Assembly: GCA_934426255.1 (NCBI GenBank)
Contig: CAKRYD010000006.1
Location: forward strand, 32,778-96,777
DNA length: 64,000 bases
DNA from: an uncultured Bacteroidaceae bacterium
Lineage (GTDB): Bacteria > Bacteroidota > Bacteroidia > Bacteroidales > Bacteroidaceae
Direction of reading: 5' to 3'
The notes under the pieces: generated by a model
Seen by the model: the letters and a program-made list of their open reading frames with translations, nothing else
Database searches by the model: none
Told to the model about the DNA's origin: nothing
Made by a program: the position numbers and the translations under genes
In this document: in pieces, positions 55,613 to 64,000 of the stretch
Position numbering within the stretch: position 1 is the stretch's first letter
How the letters are laid out: every line of letters begins with the position of its first letter

Positions 55613-58591
55613 ATGGGAGTCAGACTGAACAAAGTTTTAAAAGAATTCAACGTCGGATTGCAAACCGTCATTGACTATCTGGACAAAAAAGGCATCTCCA
55701 TTAAAAACGATATGAATGCCAAACTCACAGACGAACAGTACCAGATAGTAAAAGACGAGTTCGGTTCGGACAAACGCTTACGCAACGAGGCCAACATACT
55801 TATATCGCAACGCCATACCGAAAAAACCAAAGAAAAGAAAACACAGGCAGCGAAAAAAGTCATCGAAGAAATCAAGACCGAAATCCCCGAACAGGCTGTC
55901 CCACAATTCAAACCCGTGGGGAAAATAGACCTCGACAGCATCGGTAAACCCGCACCGGTCAAAGAACCCGAAGCACAAAAAGAGGCTCCCAAGCCCGAAA
56001 AAAAAGAAACAAAAACTGAAATACCACCTGTGAAACAGGAACACAAAGCAGTACCGGAGACCCCGGCTCCCACAAAAACAACACCACAGCAGGAAGCCGA
56101 GAAACAGCAACCCCACACGACTCCCGAAAAAACTCAACCCGCAAAAGCCCAAAGCCCACAGCCAAAGGCACAAAAACCGGCCGTCAAAGAGCCTGAAAAA
56201 CAGTCGCAAAAAACAACCTCCGGCCAACCTGCTACAGCCGAAAAGCAACCTGCCGCAGTGGCACCCGCCAAAAAAGAAGAAGCACCCGCAGTGGCCAAAC
56301 CGGTAGACAAAGTAGGAACAGTGCAAAACGGCGTGTTCCATCTCAACAACAAACCAACCATCACAGGACCCAAAGTGCTGGGAACAATCGACCTGTCGAC
56401 CATCAACGAAAACACGCGCCCACGCAAGAAAACCAAAGAAGAAAAGAAAAAAGAGCGCGAAGAAAAGTTGAAGCAACAACACACCGGTAATGCCGCCGCG
56501 CAACCTGCAGGAAACGCACAAAAGAAAAAACGCAAACGCATATCCGGAAGCAAGGTGGACATCTCGGCCGAAGCCAAGAAAACAGAGCAGGGAAGAGGCG
56601 ACAACCAGCCGAGAAACAGCCAGCATAACAACTTCCAAAACACAAAAGGAAAAAACAAAAAGCAGCCATCTGTGTTCAAACCACAGGTGTCCGACGAAGA
56701 CGTAGCCAAAGAAGTAAAGAAAACCTTGGCACGACTCACCAGTAAAAAGAACTTCAGCAACAGTGCCAAATACCGTCGTGAAAAACGCGACCAAGTGAGA
56801 GCTGCCAACGAAGAACGGCTGAACGAAGCAAGCAAAGAGAGCAAAATACTCAAGCTTACCGAGTTTGTGACAGCCAACGAATTGGCAACCATGATGAACG
56901 TTCCCGTCACACAAGTCATATCGACCTGTATGAGCATCGGCATGATGATCAGCATCAACCAACGCATGGATGCAGAGACCATCAACCTCGTTGCCGAAGA
57001 GTTCGGATTCAAAACCGAGTATGTGAGCGCATCAGTCTCTGAAGCCGTACACGAAGAAGCCGACAATGAAGACGACCTGCAACCGCGCGATCCCATCGTA
57101 ACCATCATGGGTCACGTAGACCATGGCAAGACATCATTGCTCGACTATATCCGCAACTCCAATGTCATTGCCGGTGAGGCCGGAGGCATCACCCAGCACA
57201 TCGGAGCCTACAATGTGACACTCGAAAACGGACGACACATCACCTTCCTTGACACTCCCGGACACGAAGCATTTACAGCTATGCGTGCACGCGGAGCACA
57301 GGTGACAGACATTGCTATCATCATTATTGCCGCAGACGACGATGTGATGCCGCAGACCAAAGAGGCCATTAACCACGCAATGGCAGCCAATGTGCCTATA
57401 GTCTTTGCCATCAACAAAGTGGACAAACCGGCTGCAAACCCTGACAAAATCAAGGAATCTCTGGCAAGTATGAACTTCCTGGTCGAGGAGTGGGGAGGCA
57501 AGTATCAAAGCCAGGACATCTCGGCTAAGAAAGGTATCGGAGTCAACGAACTGTTGGAGAAGGTGCTGCTTGAAGCAGATATGCTCGAACTGAAAGCCAA
57601 TCCCAATCGTAACGCCACAGGTACCATCATCGAATCTTCACTTGACAAAGGCCGCGGCTATGTGGCAACAATACTGGTGAGCAACGGCACCCTGCACATA
57701 GGTGACAATGTCATTGCAGGCACATGCTTCGGACGTGTGAAAGACCTGAGCGACGAACGAGGAAAACATATCGATTCTGTAGGGCCGGCTCATGCCGCAA
57801 CGCTCCTGGGCTTCAACGGAGCTCCTCAGGCCGGTGACACATTCCACGTGATGGCAACCGAACAGGAAGTGCGCGACATAGCCAACAAACGACTGCAGCT
57901 TCAGCGTGAACAAAGCCTGCGTACCAACAGACGACCGACCCTCGAAGATATAGGCAACCGTATAGCCATAGGAGGATTCCAGGAACTTAATATAATAGTC
58001 AAAGGCGACGTTGACGGTTCTGTGGAGGCTCTTAGTGACGCACTTATCAAGTTGTCTACAAAGAAGATCGCAGTCAATGTAATACACAAGGCCGTGGGAC
58101 AAATCACGGAAAGTGATGTCTCCCTCGCCGCAGCGTCACAGGCAATCATTATAGGTTTCCAGGTGAGACCCAGTGCACAGGCACGCAAGGAGGCCGAACA
58201 GGAAGGTATAGACATCAGGCTCTATTCCATCATATACGACGCCATCCATGACGTGAAGACTGCCATGGAAGGCATGCTCAAGCCTATTATCAAGGAAGAA
58301 CAGACGGCAACGCTGGAAGTGCGCCAGGTATACCACATCAGCAAAGTGGGGACTGTGGCCGGTGCATTTGTAACAGACGGCAAGGTGCATCGTTCAGACA
58401 AGGCACGCCTTATCCGCGATGGCATAGTGAAATTTACCGGTGAAATCAATGCGCTGAAGCGATTCAAGGACGACGTTAAAGAAGTGGCTTCCAACTTTGA
58501 GTGCGGCATTAGCCTGACCAACTGCAATGACATCCTGGAAGGAGATATCATAGAAACATTCCACGAGATAGAAATCAAACAAAAGCTTTAG
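55613..58591 (+). CDS. infB: Translation initiation factor IF-2
   Basis: 992 aa. GTPase that places initiator tRNA on the ribosome. IF2_N helices at residues 1-55; about 90-370 a long low-complexity Pro/Lys/Glu/Gln/Thr linker (A-rich codons); a second IF2_N-like domain ([22 protein letters not shown]); G domain with GHVDHGKT near 500-507, DTPGHEAF near 547, NKVDK near 600; then domains II, III and IV ending EIEIKQKL. The N-terminal linker is long but in the usual range for the phylum. Confidence 0.97.
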   Translation: MGVRLNKVLKEFNVGLQTVIDYLDKKGISIKNDMNAKLTDEQYQIVKDEFGSDKRLRNEANILISQRHTEKTKEKKTQAAKKVIEEIKTEIPEQAVPQFKPVGKIDLDSIGKPAPVKEPEAQKEAPKPEKKETKTEIPPVKQEHKAVPETPAPTKTTPQQEAEKQQPHTTPEKTQPAKAQSPQPKAQKPAVKEPEKQSQKTTSGQPATAEKQPAAVAPAKKEEAPAVAKPVDKVGTVQNGVFHLNNKPTITGPKVLGTIDLSTINENTRPRKKTKEEKKKEREEKLKQQHTGNAAAQPAGNAQKKKRKRISGSKVDISAEAKKTEQGRGDNQPRNSQHNNFQNTKGKNKKQPSVFKPQVSDEDVAKEVKKTLARLTSKKNFSNSAKYRREKRDQVRAANEERLNEASKESKILKLTEFVTANELATMMNVPVTQVISTCMSIGMMISINQRMDAETINLVAEEFGFKTEYVSASVSEAVHEEADNEDDLQPRDPIVTIMGHVDHGKTSLLDYIRNSNVIAGEAGGITQHIGAYNVTLENGRHITFLDTPGHEAFTAMRARGAQVTDIAIIIIAADDDVMPQTKEAINHAMAANVPIVFAINKVDKPAANPDKIKESLASMNFLVEEWGGKYQSQDISAKKGIGVNELLEKVLLEADMLELKANPNRNATGTIIESSLDKGRGYVATILVSNGTLHIGDNVIAGTCFGRVKDLSDERGKHIDSVGPAHAATLLGFNGAPQAGDTFHVMATEQEVRDIANKRLQLQREQSLRTNRRPTLEDIGNRIAIGGFQELNIIVKGDVDGSVEALSDALIKLSTKKIAVNVIHKAVGQITESDVSLAAASQAIIIGFQVRPSAQARKEAEQEGIDIRLYSIIYDAIHDVKTAMEGMLKPIIKEEQTATLEVRQVYHISKVGTVAGAFVTDGKVHRSDKARLIRDGIVKFTGEINALKRFKDDVKEVASNFECGISLTNCNDILEGDIIETFHEIEIKQKL

Positions 58592-58597
58592 CCGCAA

Positions 58598-59125
58598 ATG
58601 GAAACGATAGATTTGGCTATCATTCTTTTAGTGCTTTGGTCTGTCTATCATGGTTGGAAACAAGGTTTCTTCAAAGAGCTTGTTTCAATGGCGGGCTTCT
58701 TTGTGGGGCTGTTCATCGCTTTCAGACTCTATAGCTCCTTTGGCAGCTATCTGATGCCCAACCTGTCTTCAAGCTCTGTCATCGGTGACTATTTGTGCAA
58801 AGCATTGGCTTTCGTCCTGATATGGATAATAGTACCTATATTGATGGGGGTTGCGGCCATTGTCTTCACCAGATCACTCCAAGGCTTGCATCTGGGTCGG
58901 CTCAATGCCATCTGCGGCTCTGCCGTCAGCATGGTGAAATATCTGGTATTGATGAGCTTTGTCTTTAATGCCATGAACTTCATAGGTATTATGGATGGAA
59001 GCAAAAAGTCAACATCCACATTCTATGAACCGGTAGCATCCATCGTGCAAAGAGCATTTATGGGAAAGGAACGCCCGAAGCCCTCACTTTCACATGACGA
59101 AGAGAAAACATCGGACACTATTTAG
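58598..59125 (+). CDS. CvpA-family membrane protein
   Basis: 175 aa with four membrane helices (IDLAIILLVLWSVYHGWKQGF, LVSMAGFFVGLFIAFRLY, LCKALAFVLIWIIVPILMGVAAIVF, AVSMVKYLVLMSFVFNAM) and a polar tail. The AIILLVLWSVYHGWKQGFFKEL start is typical of CvpA proteins, first linked to colicin V production; the general role is unclear. 7 bp after infB, 24 bp before sufB, hence co-transcribed. Confidence 0.9.
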   Translation: METIDLAIILLVLWSVYHGWKQGFFKELVSMAGFFVGLFIAFRLYSSFGSYLMPNLSSSSVIGDYLCKALAFVLIWIIVPILMGVAAIVFTRSLQGLHLGRLNAICGSAVSMVKYLVLMSFVFNAMNFIGIMDGSKKSTSTFYEPVASIVQRAFMGKERPKPSLSHDEEKTSDTI

Positions 59126-59148
59126 ATTGACATGCATCATCCTGAAAA

Positions 59149-60591
59149 ATGAACAACGGAAACGACATAGTAAGAGACATAACTGAAAAGAAGTATGAAT
59201 ACGGCTTCACGACCAACGTGGATACGGACGTCATACCCAAGGGACTGAATGAAGACATTGTAAGGCTCATTTCCCAAAAGAAGAACGAGCCGGATTGGCT
59301 CCTGCAATTCAGGTTGAAGGCATTCCGCTATTGGCAAACCTTGAAGCAGCCCCATTGGGGTCATGTATCTTTGCCTGAGATAGATTATCAGGCCATTTCA
59401 TACTATGCTGCTCCACGCACGAAAAAAGCCGATGCGCCTAAAGAGATTGACCCGGAATTGGAAAAGACATTCGACAAGTTAGGCATACCTTTGCAGGAAC
59501 GCTTGTCGTTGAGCGGCGTAGCCGTGGATGCAGTCATGGATTCCGTATCTGTCAAGACCACTTTCAAAGAGCATCTGGCTGAACGGGGCATCATCTTTTG
59601 CTCTATTTCCGAAGCCATAAAGGACTATCCCGAGTTGGTCCGGCAATACTTGGGGACGGTTGTGCCCTATCGTGACAACTTCTATGCAGCACTCAACAGC
59701 GCAGTCTTCAGCGACGGTTCGTTTGTCTATATACCCAAGAATGTGCGTTGTCCCATGGAGCTTTCCACCTATTTCCGTATAAATGCCGTCAACACAGGGC
59801 AGTTTGAACGCACCTTGATAGTTTGCGACGAAGGTGCATACGTCAGCTATCTTGAAGGGTGTACTGCCCCTATGCGCGATGAAAACCAACTCCATGCTGC
59901 CATTGTAGAAATTGTAGTCAACAAGGATGCAGAGGTGAAATATTCAACCGTGCAAAACTGGTATCCGGGTGATGAGCATGGAAACGGAGGTGTGTTTAAC
60001 CTCGTTACAAAGCGAGGTCACTTGCGTGGTGCCAACAGTAAGCTGTCATGGACGCAGGTAGAAACCGGATCGGCCATTACATGGAAATACCCCAGCTGCA
60101 TCTTGTCCGGTGACAATTCACAGGCAGAATTCTATAGTGTAGCCGTAACCAACCATTACCAGGAAGCCGACACAGGAACAAAGATGATTCACATCGGCAA
60201 AAACACGCGTAGCACTATAGTCAGCAAGGGTATCAGCAGCGGTCATAGCCAGAACTCGTACAGAGGCTTGGTCAAAATGGGACACAAAGCTAATAACTCG
60301 CGTAATTATAGCTCGTGCGACTCACTATTATTGTCAGACACCAGTGGCGCACATACGTTTCCATACATAGACGTAAACAACGATACCTCTATTGTGGAGC
60401 ACGAAGCTACAACATCAAAGATTTCTGAAGAGCAGCTGTTCTACTGCAACCAGCGAGGCATCTCGCCCGAAGATGCCGTGGGACTCATCGTCAACGGCTA
60501 TGCCAAACAGGTCTTGAACAAGTTGCCCATGGAGTTTGCCGTAGAGGCACAAAAGCTGTTGTCGGTTTCGCTTGAAGGTTCTGTAGGATAA
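59149..60591 (+). CDS. sufB: Fe-S cluster assembly protein SufB
   Basis: 480-aa scaffold subunit of the SufBCD complex. Landmarks: [105 protein letters not shown] and the [29 protein letters not shown] block, with the conserved Cys of SCD SLLLSD. SufB needs SufC (ATPase) and SufD; neither follows here: a terminator and convergent hsp20 come next. Last gene of the operon. Confidence 0.95.
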   Translation: MNNGNDIVRDITEKKYEYGFTTNVDTDVIPKGLNEDIVRLISQKKNEPDWLLQFRLKAFRYWQTLKQPHWGHVSLPEIDYQAISYYAAPRTKKADAPKEIDPELEKTFDKLGIPLQERLSLSGVAVDAVMDSVSVKTTFKEHLAERGIIFCSISEAIKDYPELVRQYLGTVVPYRDNFYAALNSAVFSDGSFVYIPKNVRCPMELSTYFRINAVNTGQFERTLIVCDEGAYVSYLEGCTAPMRDENQLHAAIVEIVVNKDAEVKYSTVQNWYPGDEHGNGGVFNLVTKRGHLRGANSKLSWTQVETGSAITWKYPSCILSGDNSQAEFYSVAVTNHYQEADTGTKMIHIGKNTRSTIVSKGISSGHSQNSYRGLVKMGHKANNSRNYSSCDSLLLSDTSGAHTFPYIDVNNDTSIVEHEATTSKISEEQLFYCNQRGISPEDAVGLIVNGYAKQVLNKLPMEFAVEAQKLLSVSLEGSVG

Positions 60592-60597
60592 CAAAAA

Positions 60598-60639
60598 AAT
60601 GACCGCAATCATGCGCTCACGCACATCATCGCGGTCATT
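60598..60639. terminator. Bidirectional terminator between sufB and hsp20
   Basis: Stem AATGACCGC / GCGGTCATT (60598-60606 and 60631-60639) with a 24-base loop. Plus strand: followed by CTTTT. Minus strand: followed by TTTTTGT, giving a 7-base T run. Sits between convergent genes and can serve both. Confidence 0.8.
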
Positions 60640-60670
60640 CTTTTAAAGTATCTCTATTGCTTCTTCTCTG

Positions 60671-61117
60671 CTATTCAATGTTGATTCCAAACGACGACTT
60701 GGCTTTGTCTTCCTCTGTAACCTTTGGAAGCGTCACAGTCAACAAACCGTTTTCCATCTTGGCACTGATATTTTCCTTGCGGATATTGTCAGGCAGACTG
60801 ATTGCCTGTTGGAATTTGGAATAGCTGAACTCACGCCTCCAGTAGCGTACGTTCTTTTTCTCTTCCTTTTTATTCTCATCCTTGGCTTCGTGCTTCTTCT
60901 CCATGCTGATAACAAGGTTGTTGTCCTCGTCAACACTGATTTTGAAGTCGTCTTTCACCATGCCGGGAGCTGCAAGTTCAATCTTGTAGTTTTTGTCATT
61001 CTCGATAACATTGATGGCAGGAGCTGTAGCCTTGGCAGGCACCATCCAATCGTTGTTAAAGAAATCATTAAATACATCCGGTAACCAAGTCTGGTTGTTT
61101 CTACTTACTGGCATCAT
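60671..61117 (-). CDS. Hsp20/alpha-crystallin small heat-shock protein
   Basis: 148 aa. ATP-independent holdase. Short N-terminal arm (PVSRNNQTWLPDVFNDFFNNDW), alpha-crystallin domain (APAINVIENDKNYKIELAAPGMVKDDFKISVDEDNNLVISMEKK ... RREFSYSKFQQAISLP) and ISAKMENGLLTVTLPK at the C-terminus. Start: a strong GGAGG 8 bases upstream points to ATG 61117 (or 61114); ATG 61132 overlaps the ribosome site itself and is unlikely. Convergent with sufB. Confidence 0.94.
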   Translation of the reverse strand: MMPVSRNNQTWLPDVFNDFFNNDWMVPAKATAPAINVIENDKNYKIELAAPGMVKDDFKISVDEDNNLVISMEKKHEAKDENKKEEKKNVRYWRREFSYSKFQQAISLPDNIRKENISAKMENGLLTVTLPKVTEEDKAKSSFGINIE

Positions 61118-61125
61118 AATTATAT

Positions 61126-61130
61126 CCTCC
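61126..61130 (-). promoter_or_regulatory. Unusually strong Shine-Dalgarno of hsp20
   Basis: GGAGG on the minus strand, 8 bases before ATG 61117. Most genes here lack a clear Shine-Dalgarno sequence, as usual in Bacteroidetes, so this one stands out and fixes the start. Confidence 0.7.
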
Positions 61131-61174
61131 ATTTGTTTATTATATTCATTGTTTGTCTTTTGAACGCCGCTCTT

Positions 61175-61189
61175 GCGAACTTTGTTCGC
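61175..61189. promoter_or_regulatory. Short palindrome upstream of hsp20 (possible operator)
   Basis: GCGAAC-TTT-GTTCGC, 6-bp arms with a 3-base centre, 58 bp upstream of the hsp20 ATG. It is not the CIRCE element (TTAGCACTC-N9). It could be a repressor site or a small hairpin of the leader. Confidence 0.35.
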
Positions 61190-61254
61190 TTATGATATGG
61201 CAAGCAGTGTGCCAATACCCGAAATAGAAGATTTTTGGCCGTCAGATTACAGAC

Positions 61255-61293
61255 AGGAGACATTTTGACACAAAAGCCGTCAAAATGTCTCCT
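61255..61293 (-). terminator. Terminator of the sialidase-like gene
   Basis: Perfect 15-bp stem (AGGAGACATTTTGAC, 61255-61269, with 61279-61293), 9-base loop, 34 bp after the stop at 61328. No T run after it on the minus strand. Confidence 0.7.
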
Positions 61294-61327
61294 TGCAGAT
61301 CGAAGATGTCAGTACAAACCGGCAATT

Positions 61328-62368
61328 TCATTCCCTTGCTGAGCGGAAGAACGTGAGCGGTATCTTGGCGAGGAATATGGAAGGCTTTGCTGTTTCGTGG
61401 CACGAATAATAGGTTATCCACATTTCGTCTCCCACTTTGAGGAACGAGGGGTATGAATTGTCGTCAAGCGATGGCAGTATCAGTGATTCGTGAAAGTCTC
61501 CGTCCGTATTGCCGCAGTAAATCATAGTTTTGGGGCGCGATGGAATGTGTGTCTCGCGTCCGCCAAGCAGCGTTTTTCCATCTGTAAACACATAGGCGTC
61601 CGGTCCTCCGCAGAAGAATCCCAGCTCTTTCTGCTTCCAGTCGGTGTATGGCGGTATTGAAGATAGCAGCATTGCGGAGCGGTTGCCGTTTTCGCGGCGC
61701 ACGAATAGCAGCATTCTGTCGTCGGCGGCAAAGCGCACCGTTGTTTCGTTAGGGTAGTTAGGCAGGTCGAAAGTCTTCATCACCTTGTATTCCTGTCCGT
61801 CTCTTGTGGTGAGAAGTTCCAGCTTGTTTTGGTCTCCGGCCTTGAAATAGCTCACCCCGTAGCCTGTGCCCTTGTGCCATGTAACACGCCACAGCCATGC
61901 AAAATTCTGTGCTGCAGTTGACTCAACCTTGACCTGCTTGGGAACGGAGAACTTTCTGCCGTCCTTGGAAAATGCAACAAGAGTGCTTGCGGATTCCAAC
62001 TGCCGGTTCTTGTAAAGCGAGCATCCCATAAGCACCATAAGCTCTCCTTTGGGCGTGACTGAGAGCTTGGGGTCGCGCAGGTCGAAGCCCTCTTTTGCGA
62101 TGATGGCGGCAGTCTTCCATTTGTTGCCGTCGGGCGAGGATATGATGTGTATTCTACCATCGGCATCCCCCTTTTCATTGAATACGTGACTGAAACCTTC
62201 GCGGAAAGCACAGTAGTAGGCGCCTTTATACTCTGTCAATGAAGTGAAGGCGCAATGCGTTGAGCCGTCACCCCAAATGCGTTGCAGGTTGTAGCAGATG
62301 TTTTGTGCACAAACGGCAGATGTGATTAGTGACAAAACCAAAGAAAGAAGCAGTGCGCTGGTTTTCAT
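61328..62368 (-). CDS. Secreted sialidase-like (BNR/Asp-box) protein
   Basis: 346 aa with a signal peptide (LLLSLVLSLITSAVCAQ). Six-bladed propeller features: Asp-box-like turns SSPDGNKWKTA, AFSKDGRKFSV, LTTRDGQEYKV; AYYCAFREG near the start (Arg triad candidate), RIHIISSPDG, ETTVRFAADDRMLLFVRREN and a late Arg in GGRETHIPSRPK. It resembles exo-alpha-sialidase-superfamily proteins, but without a clear FRIP motif the catalytic activity is doubtful. Alone on its transcript. Confidence 0.75.
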   Translation of the reverse strand: MKTSALLLSLVLSLITSAVCAQNICYNLQRIWGDGSTHCAFTSLTEYKGAYYCAFREGFSHVFNEKGDADGRIHIISSPDGNKWKTAAIIAKEGFDLRDPKLSVTPKGELMVLMGCSLYKNRQLESASTLVAFSKDGRKFSVPKQVKVESTAAQNFAWLWRVTWHKGTGYGVSYFKAGDQNKLELLTTRDGQEYKVMKTFDLPNYPNETTVRFAADDRMLLFVRRENGNRSAMLLSSIPPYTDWKQKELGFFCGGPDAYVFTDGKTLLGGRETHIPSRPKTMIYCGNTDGDFHESLILPSLDDNSYPSFLKVGDEMWITYYSCHETAKPSIFLAKIPLTFFRSARE

Positions 62369-62420
62369 TGTAATGCGGATTTGTTGAATGCCGATATATG
62401 AAACGGATTTTAGGGCGTGA

Positions 62421-63017
62421 CTAAATATCATCGTTTTCAATATGCTTGATTACTCTGCACGGATTCCCTACTGCTACACAATTTGCCGGAATAGAACGCG
62501 TCACAACACTTCCTGCTCCAATGACACTTCCTTTGCCTATTGTTACACCAGGAAGGATGATAGTTCCACCACCTATCCAAACATGGTCTTCAATCTTGAC
62601 CGGCAGTGCGTATGTACGACAGAAACCTTCACCAAGTTGGCTATGAAGATTGACTCTTTCGGATGCTTTAGTGGAATGAGTCGCCGTATAAATCTGCACA
62701 TTTGAAGCTATTAGTACATTGTTGCCAATTTCGATAATATTGTTATCAACAAATGTACAGTTCATGTTGATTATAACCCTGTTGCCAATATGAATATGCT
62801 GGCCGTATTCACAATGAAAATCAATATCTATATACACGTCGTTTCCAATGCTTCCAAAGAGCTGTTTATGTATGGCGTGTTTAGATATTGTGTCTGCATA
62901 ATCTACGTCATTTAATTCTTTAAGAAGTCTTTTGGCCCTGATTGTCATTTCCGCCAATTCCTTGTCTTCTCCTCTAAAGATTTCCCTGTCAAGGCATTTT
63001 TGAAGTTCGGTTTTCAT
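62421..63017 (-). CDS. Sugar O-acetyltransferase (LacA/Maa family)
   Basis: 198 aa. Left-handed beta-helix of hexapeptide repeats (IGSIGN-type: FGSIGNDVYIDIDFHCEYG, IHIGNRVIINMNCTFVDNN, IEIGNNVLIASNVQIYTATH) with HVWIGGGTIILPGVTIGKGSVIGAGSVVTRSIPANCVAVGNPCRVI, the standard end of the family. Acetyl-CoA-dependent acetylation of maltose, galactoside or an unknown sugar. AT-richer than the genes to the left. Next to a HAD phosphatase gene on the same strand (73 bp gap). Confidence 0.92.
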   Translation of the reverse strand: MKTELQKCLDREIFRGEDKELAEMTIRAKRLLKELNDVDYADTISKHAIHKQLFGSIGNDVYIDIDFHCEYGQHIHIGNRVIINMNCTFVDNNIIEIGNNVLIASNVQIYTATHSTKASERVNLHSQLGEGFCRTYALPVKIEDHVWIGGGTIILPGVTIGKGSVIGAGSVVTRSIPANCVAVGNPCRVIKHIENDDI

Positions 63018-63089
63018 TCCAACTATTTGCTATGAGTTATTTTGTTTCTGATTAAAATACTTATAAAGTGGTGCGACCATCAATGCTGT

Positions 63090-63737
63090 TCACACCCAGA
63101 CCGTGACGATATTGTTTTCATATCCCATTGCTACTTTGTCAGGAGTTTCAAATTTATATTCACTCTCAATCTTATTGGCATTGCGGCATCCCCATAAAGC
63201 AAGTCCGAAATCTACTCCTGCCGCGTGAGCGCACCTGCTGTCATACTCGGTGTCACCAATATATATCGCATCATTCGCCGATATCCTATTCCTTTCCAAA
63301 TATGTCAATAAGGGGGCAGGGCTTGGTTTGGGTTCAGACGAGTCTTCAACACAAATCACAGTCTCGAAATAATGACTTATGCGGTGAGGCTCAAAATCGG
63401 TCTTGTACTCATTTCTGGTTTTTGAGGTGATAATGCCCAGCCTGCACCCTTTGTCACGCAACAGCTCCAACATATTACATACTCCATCGAATAGGCAGAT
63501 GTGTTGCTGATACTGCGCCATCTTGTCATTCCAACATTTGCTTGCTCCTTCCACATCCGCTATGCCTAAACCGGCAAGTGTAACCTTTCCCGGTATACCT
63601 AAGGCGAAGGCCAATTTTTCGGTGGCGATATGTCTGTTCAGATACAGCATTACCGTATCTTGCAAACTATGTAACACGGCATATTCGGTGTCAAGCAACG
63701 TCCCGTCAATGTCAAATATGATATGGCTATATTTCAT
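63090..63737 (-). CDS. HAD-superfamily phosphatase (phosphoglycolate phosphatase-like)
   Basis: 215 aa. Motif I HIIFDIDGTLLDTEYA (Asp nucleophile), motif II LGIITSKTR, Lys in DSSEPKPSPAPLL, motif III IYIGDTEYDSRCAHAAGVDF. The alpha-helical cap follows motif I, as in Gph/beta-phosphoglucomutase types. Substrate unknown: a sugar phosphate is plausible beside an acetyltransferase. Mild codon shift to A/T, as in its neighbour. Confidence 0.9.
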   Translation of the reverse strand: MKYSHIIFDIDGTLLDTEYAVLHSLQDTVMLYLNRHIATEKLAFALGIPGKVTLAGLGIADVEGASKCWNDKMAQYQQHICLFDGVCNMLELLRDKGCRLGIITSKTRNEYKTDFEPHRISHYFETVICVEDSSEPKPSPAPLLTYLERNRISANDAIYIGDTEYDSRCAHAAGVDFGLALWGCRNANKIESEYKFETPDKVAMGYENNIVTVWV

Positions 63738-64000
63738 TTATGCAGAGTTGATTTTAGCAGGCAAAAGATACCAATACAAAAATACGCATAATAACGTCAT
63801 TGGAGGAGGAATAAGACTTTTCCTTTGTTAATAAACGTTGCGCCATGCTCTATCGTTTACAAATGATACCTTTTTGCTGTAGTAAGTTTTTGCAAAGTGG
63901 TTATATGCCAATTGTATAAATGCTACCTCAGTTCGGGATAAGAAAGCTGCAAAATTATGAAGGAAAAAGTTGGTAGTCCAATAAATATTTTGTACCTTTA
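63738..64000. other. Terminal 263 bp with no clear gene; possible promoter running off the edge
   Basis: AT-rich non-coding sequence. At the very end TTG (63970-63972), 20 bp, TACCTTTA (63993-64000) resembles a plus-strand Bacteroidetes promoter cut by the window edge. An ATG at 63957 opens a 14-codon frame to the edge, but it would lie upstream of that promoter; I take neither as proven. Confidence 0.3.

Noticed and set aside
55778..57108. Antisense open frames opposite the infB low-complexity region
   Set aside because: Produced by the repetitive Lys/Pro/Glu codons; the translation is Phe/Leu/Cys-rich and lacks any motif.
63957..64000. Start of a plus-strand gene at the right edge
   Set aside because: Only 14 codons are visible and a promoter-like sequence lies downstream of the ATG, so coding is not supported.

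Overview
The window looks like a stretch of a Bacteroidales chromosome, most likely Prevotellaceae or a close relative. The reasons are promoters of the Bacteroidetes type (TTTG, about 19-20 bp, then TAnnTTTG), families confined to or typical of the phylum (DUF4292 lipoprotein, DUF4834, GldH, a RicT with a Cys-rich N-terminus, SusB-related GH97), a protein with a type IX-like C-terminal tail, and the order purH-mreBCD-mrdA-rodA. Genes are densely packed. No rRNA, tRNA, CRISPR array, prophage or IS element was seen.

Layout. 1-9 kb: housekeeping (EnvC-like LytM protein, DUF4292 lipoprotein, TPR protein and dut on the minus strand; dgt; an S1-type RNA-binding protein and a LolD-like ATPase; pyrH). 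8.6-10 kb: an ECF sigma factor with two small membrane proteins. 10-15.2 kb: a Ppx/GppA phosphatase, a secreted beta-helix protein coupled to a small sorting-tail protein, and a three-gene operon encoding a VTC-type polyphosphate polymerase, a DUF4956 membrane protein and a DUF2490 outer-membrane-like protein. 15.4-17.7 kb: rplS, then psd-pssA-DUF4834 for phosphatidylethanolamine synthesis. 17.8-26.5 kb: secreted glycan-degrading enzymes (GH97; GH127, NamZ-type exo-muramidase and GH20) around a 407-bp intergenic region with a tandem repeat. 26.6-30.6 kb: metF, holB, ricT, gldH. 30.7-37.2 kb: the rod-shape operon behind a purH that contains only the IMP cyclohydrolase domain. 37.3-48.4 kb: surface-glycan genes (LicD, a LicC-like cytidylyltransferase and a HisC/CobD-like PLP enzyme; four other glycosyltransferase-type genes, a second family 9 transferase, an LpxL-like acyltransferase and an LPS kinase), interrupted by a MscS channel. 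48.4-53.4 kb: a tricorn-like protease, a secreted EEP-family phosphodiesterase and an EFR1 flavodoxin-ferredoxin protein. 53.4-60.6 kb: rimP-nusA-infB-cvpA-sufB behind a strong promoter. 60.6-64 kb: hsp20, a sialidase-like protein, an acetyltransferase and a HAD phosphatase.

Most worth a second look: (a) two unrelated tandem arrays, 22-bp and 23-bp units, both in the longest intergenic gaps, both built of alternating A/B units and both ending about 130-140 bp upstream of a TAnnTTTG element; the second is framed by a perfect 15-bp inverted repeat; (b) the polyphosphate-polymerase neighbourhood at 10-15.2 kb; (c) the PLP enzyme/cytidylyltransferase/LicD cassette, which could make and transfer a phospho-amino-alcohol; (d) the stand-alone PurH cyclohydrolase; (e) a sufB with no sufC or sufD next to it. 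All family assignments are by eye from the translated sequence; no search was run.
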